Origin: JBFAPK01 sp040676675
GTDB taxonomy: Bacteria; Actinomycetota; Actinomycetes; Mycobacteriales; Micromonosporaceae
Direction: 5' to 3'
Assembly (NCBI RefSeq): GCF_040676675.1
Contig: NZ_JBFAPK010000008.1
Coordinates: 124,001-188,000, forward strand
Length of the DNA: 64,000 bases
The translations under genes were made by a program, and so were the position numbers. Position 1 is the first letter of the stretch, and every line of letters starts with the position of its first letter. Of the stretch, positions 43,979 to 51,475 are shown one piece after another. Under the pieces are notes generated by a model. It was not told the origin of the DNA and made no database searches. It worked only from the letters and a program-made list of their open reading frames with translations.

Positions 43979-44052
43979 ATGCAGGAACGAAAACGCGGTG
44001 GGTACTGGCCTTCGATGGTTCGTGTGCGAAGTGCACATCGATTGCCGACGCT
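43979..44052 (+). other. Start region of the fulvocin C-related gene, out of frame with its body
   Basis: The ATG at 43979 follows GGGGAGGG and is the only well-placed start, but its frame gives MQERKRGGYWPSMV and ends after 61 codons. One frame over, RWVLAFDGSCAKCTSIAD is encoded (43996-44049), a thioredoxin-like DCC start with a CAKC motif continuous with the downstream body, but without an ATG, GTG or TTG. One extra A in the AAAA run at 43990-43993 would join the two. This is either a frameshift, a sequence error or -1 slippage. Confidence 0.6.
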
Positions 44053-44931
44053 GTGGAAAGTGCGAGCGGCGGAAAACTCGAGGTATTGCCGCTGGCTCAT
44101 CCTGACGTGGAGCGTTGGCGCGCACGACGCCTGGGGCCGGACGCGCCCTGGGCGCCGACCCTGATCCGGGTCGGCGACAGCGCCGTGGGGGCCTGGACCG
44201 GGGGTGCGATGGCCGTGCACCTGGTCCGCGCGCTCGGTCCGCGCGCGATGACGCGCGTGCTCCGCGCCCTCGGCGAGCTGCGCGACACGCACGGCGAACG
44301 CGCTCAGGGTCAGCCGGGCGGCCCCGTGGTCGGACGGAAGCGGTTCCTCCAGATCGGGGCCGGTATCGCGGTGGCGGCGGGGCTCACGTTCGCCGGCAGG
44401 TCACCGGCCTTCGCACAGTCCGAGGCGAGCCGGGCGCGTTCGTGGGCGCAGGCGAACGCGGGCAAGCTGCCGCAGAGCTACGCGGAAATCGTCCGGCAGC
44501 CGCTGGAGTACCGCAGGGCGATCTTCACCAAGTCGTCGCCATCCGTGCGCAGTCGGCTCTGGTTGGAACACCTCAGCGAATACCGGCTGAGCCACCCGGA
44601 CCTGTCGCCGGCGCAACATGAGGCGATCAACAAGGCTGTCGACGTCTTCTCGGACGAGTCGGTGTTCCAGGAGGTCCGAGGGGCCGATGTCGATCGGCGG
44701 CTCGCGGAGCTGCTGGATGTGACCGTGGCGGCGTTCGGTAAGGACGAGGCCAAGCTCGTGATCGCCACCCTCGGCCCGGCCGCGTCGGCCAGCACGGCCG
44801 CGGCGCCGGTTCCGGATTGCGAGTGCAGCACGTCCAGCTCGCCCTGGTGCTCCTGCTACGCGGCGCGGTGCCCCGGTTGGTTCGGGTGTGGTGCCGGATG
44901 GATCTACTGGTGTAACGGGTACTGCCCCTGA
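44053..44931 (+). CDS. Bacteriocin fulvocin C-related protein (DCC-like domain, TM helix, Cys-rich tail)
   Basis: 292 residues if read from the GTG at 44053, but that start removes the thioredoxin-like CxxC strand encoded just upstream in the same frame. Residues 1-90 continue the DCC-like fold (GGKLEVLPLAHPDVERW). GRKRFLQIGAGIAVAAGLTF at 94-113 is a Tat-like membrane segment. Residues about 122-255 are helical, and the tail (from PVPDCECSTSSSPWC) holds eight Cys. This layout matches proteins annotated as fulvocin C-related, named after a disulfide-rich myxobacterial bacteriocin. Whether the tail is released is unknown. Confidence 0.75.
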   Translation: MESASGGKLEVLPLAHPDVERWRARRLGPDAPWAPTLIRVGDSAVGAWTGGAMAVHLVRALGPRAMTRVLRALGELRDTHGERAQGQPGGPVVGRKRFLQIGAGIAVAAGLTFAGRSPAFAQSEASRARSWAQANAGKLPQSYAEIVRQPLEYRRAIFTKSSPSVRSRLWLEHLSEYRLSHPDLSPAQHEAINKAVDVFSDESVFQEVRGADVDRRLAELLDVTVAAFGKDEAKLVIATLGPAASASTAAAPVPDCECSTSSSPWCSCYAARCPGWFGCGAGWIYWCNGYCP

Positions 44932-44944
44932 TCCCGCTTTCGGT

Positions 44945-44990
44945 CACGCGTACCGGGTCGCTTCCACGTGGAGGCGGCCCGGTACGCGTG
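44945..44990 (+). terminator. Terminator hairpin after the fulvocin C-related gene
   Basis: CACGCGTACCGGGTCGC (44945-44961) pairs with GCGGCCCGGTACGCGTG (44974-44990), 17 bp with one wobble and a 12-base loop. It begins 13 bases after the stop. Confidence 0.75.
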
Positions 44991-45212
44991 TACGGGTGAG
45001 CGCCGCGAACCAGCTGACCAGCAGCGGCACCGGACGAGTGGCCCGTAGCCACGCCATTCCCCGATCCCGCACTCTCGGCCGGCTCGATCTCGACGACGCG
45101 CGAGCCGCCCGCGTTCAGCGATCTGGCCGGCGTCGGTGTACGGGCGCTCGGATCGCGGGTGCGGCTCGCTGTCCTCCGGCCGCGGCGTCGGTACGGTGGG
45201 CGCGTCGAGGGC

Positions 45213-45419
45213 TTACTCGGAGGGTTGGGGTACCTCGCACTTGACCTTCGGGTTGAGCCCGACGTAGTTCAGCGGACCGGCGACGATGGCCACGAGGGTG
45301 GTACCGGCCTCCGCGCAGTTGTCGTTGTCCCGGCTGAAGTAACCGCGCTGCCCCGCGGCCAGTACGCCGATGAGTACCCAGACGAGCAGGATTGCTCCGC
45401 CGATCGATCCGCCACGCAT
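45213..45419 (-). CDS. Conserved small membrane protein
   Basis: 68 residues. The ATG at 45419 follows GGAGGCGGAG. One TM helix (GGSIGGAILLVWVLIGVLAA) is followed by QRGYFSRDNDNCAEAGTTL, a second hydrophobic stretch (LVAIVAGPLNYVG) and the tail NPKVKCEVPQPSE with the second Cys. I recall near-identical short proteins annotated only as hypothetical in other actinobacteria. The function is unknown. It is monocistronic and divergent from the PLD-like gene. Confidence 0.7.
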   Translation of the reverse strand: MRGGSIGGAILLVWVLIGVLAAGQRGYFSRDNDNCAEAGTTLVAIVAGPLNYVGLNPKVKCEVPQPSE

Positions 45420-45716
45420 CTCCGCCTCCTGGATTCGAGAGCCCGTCCAGGGGCCGGCCGTCGCTGCGCGCTACGCCACCGGCCGTCCACCCGGTACGCC
45501 GGCAGTGATACCCGGCGCGACGGCACGCCGAAACGTGCCCGCACGCCGGGCGGCGGCGGCCCCGGTGGCGGGGCGGCTCGACCGCGGCCCCGGGGCGAGG
45601 GTCCGGCGTGGACCGCGCGGCGGGCGGGCCGTGCTCTCCGGGCGGGCGGCGACCGCCCCCTGCGGGAGATCGAAGCCGACTATCATCCCATGATCCAACG
45701 GGGATAAGGAGCGTCA
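45420..45716. other. Intergenic region between divergent small membrane protein and PLD-like gene
   Basis: About 300 bases without a convincing gene. The last 40 bases are relatively AT-rich (CGACTATCATCCCATGATCC, then GGGATAAGGAG) and contain the promoter and ribosome-binding region of the PLD-like gene. Nothing else is recognisable. Confidence 0.4.
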
Positions 45717-46856
45717 ATGCGTAGAAGTCGAATACTGTCCGGTGCCGTCGCGGCCCTCGCCGTGGCGACCGGCCTGCTGGTGCCCGCCGGGCCCGCGTCG
45801 GCCGCCGTGGTCAGCGGCGCCGTCTTCAACAACCCGGAGGTGCCGGCGCAGCAGTACGCCATCCGCGACCACGTGCGGTCGCTGATCCAGGGCGCCGCCG
45901 TGGGCTCGACCATCTCGATGGCCCTGTACCACTTCGAGGACACGAGCGTGGCGGCCGATCTGGCGGACGCCAAGACCCGCGGCGTGAGGGTCCGGGTGGT
46001 GCTGGACTACAGCTCGGCCAGCACGGCGGCGACCACGTCGCTGACGGCGGCGCTCGGTACCAACCGCGCCAACCCGTCCTGGCTCACGCTCTGCACCGCC
46101 AACGCCGCCTGCATCGGCAACCTCGGTACGCCGATCATGCACAACAAGTTCTACCTCTTCTCCAGCACGAACGGCTCGGCCAACGTGGTGGTGCAGAGCT
46201 CGGCGAACCTCACCGTCAGCAACGCCACCAAGTACTGGAACAACGCGGTGACGCTGGTCGGCAACACCGGGCTCTACAACGCGTACTTGGACTACTTCGA
46301 CGACCTCGCCGCCAAGGCGAAGACGAACGACTACTACACCACGGTGGGCAGCGGCAACGCGAAGGCGTACTTCTTCCCCCGGGCCGGTACCACCGCCGAC
46401 ACCGACACGATCTACAACATGCTCAACGAGAACGTGACCTGCGAGGGCAACACCTCGACCGGTACCGAGACCGGCCGGACGATCATCCGGATCGGGATGT
46501 GGTACTTCAGCCGGGACGGCATCGCCCGCAAGCTGCGCGAGCTGGCCGACCAGAAGTGCTGGATTGAGGTGGTCTACACGACGCTGGACGCGGGGAGCCT
46601 GAGCTACCTCAGCGGGCACGACCGGATCGTGCTGTACCACATCGACGGCGACTACATCGTGCACTCGAAGTACATGCTGATCGAGGGCACGTACGCCGGT
46701 AAGAAGGACAGCAAGTGGGTGGTCACCGGCAGCCACAACTACAGCAACGCGGCGCTGCGGGAGAACGACGAGGCGATGGTACGCGTCGAGTCCGCCGCCA
46801 TCCACGACCAGTACCGGAGCAACTTCTGGGCGATGCGCGCGGCCGCCTCGTCCTGA
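45717..46856 (+). CDS. Secreted phospholipase D-like protein
   Basis: 379 residues. The ATG at 45717 follows AAGGAG. A signal peptide (MRRSRILSGAVAALAVATG to GPASAA) precedes a two-lobed PLD fold. HKD motif one is HNKFYLFSSTNGSANVVV and motif two is HSKYMLIEGTYAGKKDSKW. Both keep His and Lys, but the Asp is Ser in the first and Glu in the second. Conserved Cys (LCTANAACIG, VTCEGN, QKCWIE) suggest disulfides. It is probably an exported phosphodiesterase or nuclease of the PLD superfamily. Confidence 0.82.
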   Translation: MRRSRILSGAVAALAVATGLLVPAGPASAAVVSGAVFNNPEVPAQQYAIRDHVRSLIQGAAVGSTISMALYHFEDTSVAADLADAKTRGVRVRVVLDYSSASTAATTSLTAALGTNRANPSWLTLCTANAACIGNLGTPIMHNKFYLFSSTNGSANVVVQSSANLTVSNATKYWNNAVTLVGNTGLYNAYLDYFDDLAAKAKTNDYYTTVGSGNAKAYFFPRAGTTADTDTIYNMLNENVTCEGNTSTGTETGRTIIRIGMWYFSRDGIARKLRELADQKCWIEVVYTTLDAGSLSYLSGHDRIVLYHIDGDYIVHSKYMLIEGTYAGKKDSKWVVTGSHNYSNAALRENDEAMVRVESAAIHDQYRSNFWAMRAAASS

Positions 46857-46870
46857 CCCCGGCCCCTCCG

Positions 46871-46928
46871 CGATCTAGGGCAAATCCTCGTGAATAGAGA
46901 TCAACTAACGGGGATTTGCCCTAGATCG
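46871..46928. repeat. 17-bp perfect inverted repeat between convergent genes
   Basis: CGATCTAGGGCAAATCC (46871-46887) and its exact complement GGATTTGCCCTAGATCG (46912-46928) flank a 24-base AT-rich loop. The composition is clearly lower in G+C than the flanks. The position suits a bidirectional terminator, but the long loop and AT content also fit a dispersed intergenic repeat. Confidence 0.7.
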
Positions 46929-46948
46929 ACCGTCGGGCGGCGCGGCGG

Positions 46949-47689
46949 TCAGGCGGCGCGGCGGACGCTCGCGTGTGCCTGGCCGGGCGTGGGGGGAAGC
47001 AGCCGCAGCCGGGGCGGCTCGGGCGCGGCGGGCTCCTCGTCGAACCGGACGCGCCACCGGGAGGCCCCGTCGCGGCGTCCGGCCGGCGGCTCGCCCGGAT
47101 CGAGGCCGCGCCGGGAGAGCGCCAGGATGATCACGTAACCGGCCAGCAGGAACCCGTGGCTGAGCAGCCGTACCGAGTCGACCCGGCCGGCGAGCACGTC
47201 GTTGACGGAGAGCAGGCCGAGGACCGCGACGAAGGCGGTCAGGGTCGGCAGGATGCCGCTGGGTCGGCTGCGGTGCAGGGCAACCCACACGAAACCGGCA
47301 CCAACCGCCACATTCCAGGCGGCGGACTCGTGCCAGAGGTGGTTCGGGGCGCCGATCCCCGGGTGCACGTGTCCGCTGGTGAACCCGAGCACCTGGAGTA
47401 GGCCGAGGACGAGCTGGACCACGCCGAGCCCGCCGAGCCCGATCCGGAGCAGCGGGCGTACCCGTTCGCGTCGCCGGCGGGGGACGGCATCGAGCACCCG
47501 TTCGTCGACCCCGGGACCGGCGTCCACCAGGCCGGTACGGACCAGCCGGGTCACCGCGACCGCCTCGTCCCGCCACCGCCGGCACGAGGCGCAGCCGACC
47601 AGGTGCGCCTCCGCGTCGGCCCGCTCGACCGGATCGTCCTCACCATCGAGACCTGCCGATATTACTTCCCTGCATTGCTCACACCGCAC
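46949..47689 (-). CDS. zf-HC2 membrane protein, probable anti-sigma factor
   Basis: 246 residues from a GTG at 47689, probably leaderless. The N-terminal zinc-finger anti-sigma domain has RCEQCREVISAGLDGEDD and the HxxxCxxC motif in AHLVGCASCRRW. Then come a basic linker and four to five TM helices (VVQLVLGLLQVLGFTSG onwards) with a His-containing loop (GHVHPGIGAPNHLWHES). The C-terminal tail is Pro/Arg-rich. It is divergent from an ECF sigma gene and preceded by an ECF-type promoter, so it should be the sigma factor's membrane partner. Confidence 0.82.
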   Translation of the reverse strand: MRCEQCREVISAGLDGEDDPVERADAEAHLVGCASCRRWRDEAVAVTRLVRTGLVDAGPGVDERVLDAVPRRRRERVRPLLRIGLGGLGVVQLVLGLLQVLGFTSGHVHPGIGAPNHLWHESAAWNVAVGAGFVWVALHRSRPSGILPTLTAFVAVLGLLSVNDVLAGRVDSVRLLSHGFLLAGYVIILALSRRGLDPGEPPAGRRDGASRWRVRFDEEPAAPEPPRLRLLPPTPGQAHASVRRAA

Positions 47690-47694
47690 ACCGC

Positions 47695-47724
47695 AATAGT
47701 CGGATGCGCGCCCGGGAAAGTTCC
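47695..47724 (-). promoter_or_regulatory. ECF-type promoter of the zf-HC2 gene, with an inverted repeat
   Basis: On the minus strand, GGAAC (complement of 47720-47724), a 17-base spacer and CGACTATT (complement of 47695-47702), which is the classic ECF -35/-10 pattern. Transcription would start at the GTG at 47689. The -35 lies within CCGGGAA-AG-TTCCCGG (47712-47727), an inverted repeat in the divergent intergenic region. Confidence 0.65.
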
Positions 47725-47762
47725 CGGCGGGGTGGCGGTCGCCACGGGCCGCGACGACCCGA

Positions 47763-47768
47763 TAGCCT
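47763..47768 (+). promoter_or_regulatory. -10 element of the ECF sigma gene, probable leaderless start
   Basis: TAGCCT ends seven bases before the ATG at 47775. No ribosome-binding site is present. Confidence 0.45.
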
Positions 47769-47774
47769 TCGGGC

Positions 47775-48359
47775 ATGCAGCAGATTTCGCCGGACGAAGC
47801 GGACATCACCGGATGGGCGCTCGCGGCGAAGACGGGTGACCGGACCGCGGCGGCCGCCTTCGTCCGGGCCACCCAGCACCACGTGTACCGCTTCCTCGCG
47901 CACCTGGTCAATGCCCAGGAGGCCGAGGACCTGGCCCAGGAGACCTACCTGCGGGCGATGCGCGCGCTGCCGCGGTTCGCCGCCCGCTCCTCGGCGAAGA
48001 CCTGGCTGCTCGCCATCGCGCGCCGTGTCGCCGCCGATCATGTCCGGTCGGCCGCGGCCCGGCCCCGCACCGCCGTACTCAGCGACTGGGAGGCGGCGGC
48101 CGAGGCGGCGCAGGCCCGGCGCGGCGGCGGGTTCGAGGACGGGGTGCTGCTGCGGGAACTGCTCGACGCGCTGCCGGCCGACCGGCGGGAGGCGTTCGTC
48201 GCCACCCAGATCGTGGGGTTGAGCTACGCGGAGGCGGCCGAGGTCTGCGACTGCCCGGTGGGCACCATCCGCTCCCGGGTCGCCCGGGCCCGCGAGGACC
48301 TGGTGGTCGCCCTCGACGGGCGGGGGCGTGCCGGCCGAGGGCTGCGGGCCACCAGCTAG
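47775..48359 (+). CDS. ECF-family RNA polymerase sigma factor
   Basis: 194 residues from an ATG at 47775. Region 2 (about 10-80) contains HHVYRFLAHLVNAQEAEDLA and QETYLRAMRALPRFAARSS, the core-binding and -10 recognition parts. Region 4 (about 125-180) contains LLRELLDALPADRREAFVA and GLSYAEAAEVCDCPVGTIRS, the -35-recognising HTH. The divergent zf-HC2 gene has a matching ECF promoter, so the pair forms a feedback module. Confidence 0.92.
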   Translation: MQQISPDEADITGWALAAKTGDRTAAAAFVRATQHHVYRFLAHLVNAQEAEDLAQETYLRAMRALPRFAARSSAKTWLLAIARRVAADHVRSAAARPRTAVLSDWEAAAEAAQARRGGGFEDGVLLRELLDALPADRREAFVATQIVGLSYAEAAEVCDCPVGTIRSRVARAREDLVVALDGRGRAGRGLRATS

Positions 48360-48619
48360 AACGCCCGGGCAGGCGCTGGTTTCGACGGGCGGGGCGCGCT
48401 GGCCGGGGTGGCGCCGCTGCCGCGCCGGCCGGAGGCTGCGGGCCACCGGCCACGCCGCCGGGCCCGCGCGGTGGCGGGCCGGCAAACGCGGCGGCAACCG
48501 GATCGGCCCCTCACGCGTGTCTCTACTATGGACGCTTCGACGGGTGGAACCCGGCTCCGGCCGGGCGGTGTGACCGCCGCTGGGCCAGCGCGACGTACAT
48601 CCCGCTCGCCCTGGTTGGC
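48360..48619. other. Gene-free stretch downstream of the ECF sigma gene
   Basis: GC-rich and without a convincing gene. CTCTACTATGGACG (about 48521-48534) contains a -10-like TACTAT. No terminator was clearly seen after the sigma gene. Confidence 0.35.
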
Positions 48620-48625
48620 TAGGGT
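48620..48625 (+). promoter_or_regulatory. -10 element of the leaderless mini-gene before the NB-ARC regulator
   Basis: TAGGGT ends seven bases before the GTG at 48633. It is preceded by CCTGGTTGGC, without a strong -35. The spacing fits a leaderless transcript. Confidence 0.45.
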
Positions 48626-48632
48626 TCAGGGC

Positions 48633-48767
48633 GTGACCGCCGTTCCCGTGGCGCCCCGACAGGCACCGTCGATCCCACGCCGACGGGTACCGTCGATCCC
48701 AGGCCGACGGGCGTCGTCGATCCTGTGCCGGCGGATGCTGTCGACCGTGTGCCGGGGAAGCAGGTGA
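48633..48767 (+). CDS. Possible 44-residue repeat peptide, leader of the NB-ARC regulator gene
   Basis: A GTG at 48633 sits at the expected +1 of a TAGGGT -10 box. The frame runs 44 codons to a TGA (48765-48767) that overlaps the regulator GTG as GTGA. Its second half is four 8-residue repeats (PSIPRRRV, PSIPGRRA, SSILCRRM, LSTVCRGS) encoded by 24-bp DNA repeats. Both ends look functional, so I infer a translated leader that couples translation of the regulator. No homologue is known to me. Confidence 0.45.
   Translation: MTAVPVAPRQAPSIPRRRVPSIPGRRASSILCRRMLSTVCRGSR
48664..48759 (+). repeat. Four degenerate tandem 24-bp repeats
   Basis: Units at 48664, 48688, 48712 and 48736. The first two are nearly identical (ACCGTCGATCCC then GCCGACGGG); the last two are diverged. 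They are in frame with the leader mini-gene. Confidence 0.75.
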
Positions 48768-51454
48768 CCCAGACCGGCGGCGGTGCGCCGAGCCCCGAGG
48801 GGATCACCGGCGCGGGGGAGTTCGTCGCGGCGCTGCGCGACCTGCGGCAGTGGTCGGGACTGACCTACCGTCAGCTCGCCGCCCGGGCGCGGGGCGCCGG
48901 CGACGTCCTGCCGGTGAGCACGCTCGCCTCCATGCTCGGCCGGAGCACGCTGCCCCGGCGGGAGGTGGTCGCCGCCCTCGCCCGCGCGTGCGGGCTGCCC
49001 GAGTCCGAGGTACGGCACTGGACCGCGGCCCGGGACGCGCTGGCGCAGGCCGGCGGCCCGGCGCGTACCCCCGTCGCGCCGAACGCCCTGGCGGTGGTGC
49101 CCCAACAGCTTCCGGCCGACGTGCCCGGCTTCGTCGGGCGTACCGCGCAGCTGGCCGAACTCGACCGGTTGGGCCGCAACGGCACCGCCCCGATCGGCGT
49201 GATCTCGGGCATGGCGGGGGTCGGCAAGACCGCGCTCGCCGTGCACTGGGCGCACCGGGCGCGGGTCGGGTTCCCGGACGGCCAGCTCTACCTGAACCTC
49301 CGGGGGTACGGACCGGGGATGCCGCTCTCGACGGTGGAGGCGCTCCAGCACCTGATCATCGCCCTCGGCGTCGCGCCGCAGCAGGTACCGGCCGAGGAGC
49401 AGCAGGCGGCCGGACTGTTCCGTTCGCTCGCCACCGACCGGCGGCTGCTGGTACTGCTCGACAACGCCGCCTCGGCGGAGCAGGTACGCCCGCTGCTGCC
49501 CGGCGCGGCGGGCAGCGCGGTGGTGGTGACCAGCCGGGAGCGGCTCGTCGGGCTGACCGTACGCGACGGCGCGCACGGCATCGAGTTGCCGGAGCTGGGT
49601 CCGGAGCAGGCGGTCCAACTGCTCGCCCGGATCATGGGCGACGACCGGGTCGGGCGCGAGGGCGAGGCCGTCGACGAGCTGATCCGGATGTGCGGCCGGC
49701 TGCCGCTCGCGCTGCGGATCGCGGCGGCCACCATCAACCAGCGGTCGCGGTCACCGATCGCCGACTTCGTGCACCGGCTGCGCACCGGCGACCGGCTGGC
49801 CACCCTCGGCGTCCCCGGCGATCCGCAGTCCGCCCTCGACGTGGCGTTCGCGCACTCGTACGCGGGTCTGGAGCCCACGCCGCAGCGGCTCTTCCGGCTG
49901 CTGGGGCTGCTCCCGGTGGCGGCCTTCGACGCCCCGACCGTGGCCGCGCTCGCCGGCGTGACCGTGCCGCTCGCCGAGACGCTGCTGCACCGGCTCTGCG
50001 ACAGCCACCTGGTGAACCGCCTCGACGACGACCGGTACGGCATGCACGACCTGCTCCGCGAGTACGCCGGCTCGCGCTGCGCCGAGGTCGAGCCGGCCGC
50101 CGAGCGGTCGGCGGCGCTGCGGCGGGCCTACGAGTCGTACCTGCACCACGCCGAGGCGGCCGCCCGTATCCTCTATCCCCAGCTCGCGCGCCTGCCGGTG
50201 CCGCCCTTCGAGGGGGTCGGGTTCGACTCGCCCGGCGACGCCGTACGGTGGCTGACCGCCGAGAGCGAGAACCTGATCGTGGTCGCGACCTCGGCCGCCC
50301 GGCAGGGGCCGGTGGAGGTGAGCTGGCTGCTCTCCTCCTCGCTGCGCGGCCACTTCATGTCCTGCCGGGACATGGGCGGCTGGCAGCGGGTGGCGCGCGC
50401 GGCGCTGGCGGCCGCGCAGACGCGGGGAAACCTGGCGGCGCAGGCCGCGTCGCACCTGAGCCTCGGGCTGGCTTACGTCAGCGTCGGCGACTACCACGCC
50501 GCGATCAAGCACTGCGAGCAGGCGCTGCGGCTCGGCGTCGAGGCCGGCTGGACGTCCGGCCGCACGGCGGCGCTGAACGCCCTCGGGGTGAGCCACTCCT
50601 ACCTGGGCGAGGTCGAGCGGGCGGTGCGGTATCTCACCGAGTCGCTCGACGACGTGCCGCATCCGTCGACCGCGCCGGGCCAGGCCGCGATCAGGCGGAA
50701 CAACCTGGGCGCGATCCACATCCTCCGCGGGCGGCTGGACCTGGCCGAGGAGCAGCTGCGGATGGCCCTCGACCAGCACACCGAGCAGAAGACCCGGCGC
50801 GGGGCGGCGTCGGCGCTGCTCAACCTCGGCGTGCTCCAGCACCACCGGGGCGATCTCGACGGCGCCCGGCGCCGGCTCACCACGGCGCGGGAGATCTACC
50901 AGGAGCTGCACGACGTCGAGGGGGAGGCGGCCACCCTGGCCCAGCTGGCCCGGGTGGAGTTCCTGCTCGGCCGCCCCGGGCCGGCGCTCGCGTACGCCCG
51001 TACCGCCGTCGCGGCGCTGCGCCGGGCCGGGGACGGGCACGCCGAGGCGCTGGCCCTGCACGCGCTGGCCGTCGTCCGGCAGGGGCTGGGCAACCATCGG
51101 CTCGCGCTCTGGTTGCAGCGGCGCGCGCTGCGGCTGGCCGAGGAGACGGGCAGCCGCCAGGCCACCGTGCTGGTGCAGCTCGGCGTCGCCGAGTCGTGCC
51201 TGGGGCTCGGCCGGCACCACCTGGCCGAGCACTACGCCCGGCAGGCGCTCTCGCTGGCCCTGCCGTCCGGGTACCGGCCGTTCGAGGCCACGGCGCTGCG
51301 GGTGCTCGCCCGGGTGGCGCTGGAGGCCGGCGACGTCGCCGCGGCGCGGCGGTGGATCGACGACGCGGTCGGACTGTACCGGGAGACGGACCACCGGCTG
51401 GAGCTGGCCGTCACGGAGGCGGTGCGCGACGCCATGGCCGCGCGCGTCCGCTGA
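48764..51454 (+). CDS. HTH/NB-ARC/TPR transcriptional regulator
   Basis: 896 residues from a GTG at 48764 (GTGA overlap with the leader mini-gene). An N-terminal XRE-like HTH (FVAALRDLRQWSGLTYRQLA to GRSTLPRREVVAALARACGL) precedes an NB-ARC STAND ATPase (P-loop GVISGMAGVGKTALAVHWA, Walker B RRLLVLLDNAAS, and LCGLPLALR-like MCGRLPLALRIAA). A winged-helix region follows and then a long TPR array (about 520-890). Such AfsR/SARP-like STAND regulators often control secondary metabolism. The neighbouring lanthipeptide genes are likely targets (inference). Confidence 0.88.
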   Translation: MTQTGGGAPSPEGITGAGEFVAALRDLRQWSGLTYRQLAARARGAGDVLPVSTLASMLGRSTLPRREVVAALARACGLPESEVRHWTAARDALAQAGGPARTPVAPNALAVVPQQLPADVPGFVGRTAQLAELDRLGRNGTAPIGVISGMAGVGKTALAVHWAHRARVGFPDGQLYLNLRGYGPGMPLSTVEALQHLIIALGVAPQQVPAEEQQAAGLFRSLATDRRLLVLLDNAASAEQVRPLLPGAAGSAVVVTSRERLVGLTVRDGAHGIELPELGPEQAVQLLARIMGDDRVGREGEAVDELIRMCGRLPLALRIAAATINQRSRSPIADFVHRLRTGDRLATLGVPGDPQSALDVAFAHSYAGLEPTPQRLFRLLGLLPVAAFDAPTVAALAGVTVPLAETLLHRLCDSHLVNRLDDDRYGMHDLLREYAGSRCAEVEPAAERSAALRRAYESYLHHAEAAARILYPQLARLPVPPFEGVGFDSPGDAVRWLTAESENLIVVATSAARQGPVEVSWLLSSSLRGHFMSCRDMGGWQRVARAALAAAQTRGNLAAQAASHLSLGLAYVSVGDYHAAIKHCEQALRLGVEAGWTSGRTAALNALGVSHSYLGEVERAVRYLTESLDDVPHPSTAPGQAAIRRNNLGAIHILRGRLDLAEEQLRMALDQHTEQKTRRGAASALLNLGVLQHHRGDLDGARRRLTTAREIYQELHDVEGEAATLAQLARVEFLLGRPGPALAYARTAVAALRRAGDGHAEALALHALAVVRQGLGNHRLALWLQRRALRLAEETGSRQATVLVQLGVAESCLGLGRHHLAEHYARQALSLALPSGYRPFEATALRVLARVALEAGDVAAARRWIDDAVGLYRETDHRLELAVTEAVRDAMAARVR

Positions 51455-51475
51455 CCGCACCGGGTCGCGGGTCGG

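Noticed and set aside
40890..44036. A 1048-codon open frame opposite the GH38 mannosidase
   Set aside because: The plus-strand frame contains the complete GH38 signature and operon overlaps; the minus frame shows no domain.
48664..48759. Regularly spaced 24-bp repeats as a CRISPR array
   Set aside because: The units are directly tandem with no spacers and are degenerate; no cas genes are present.
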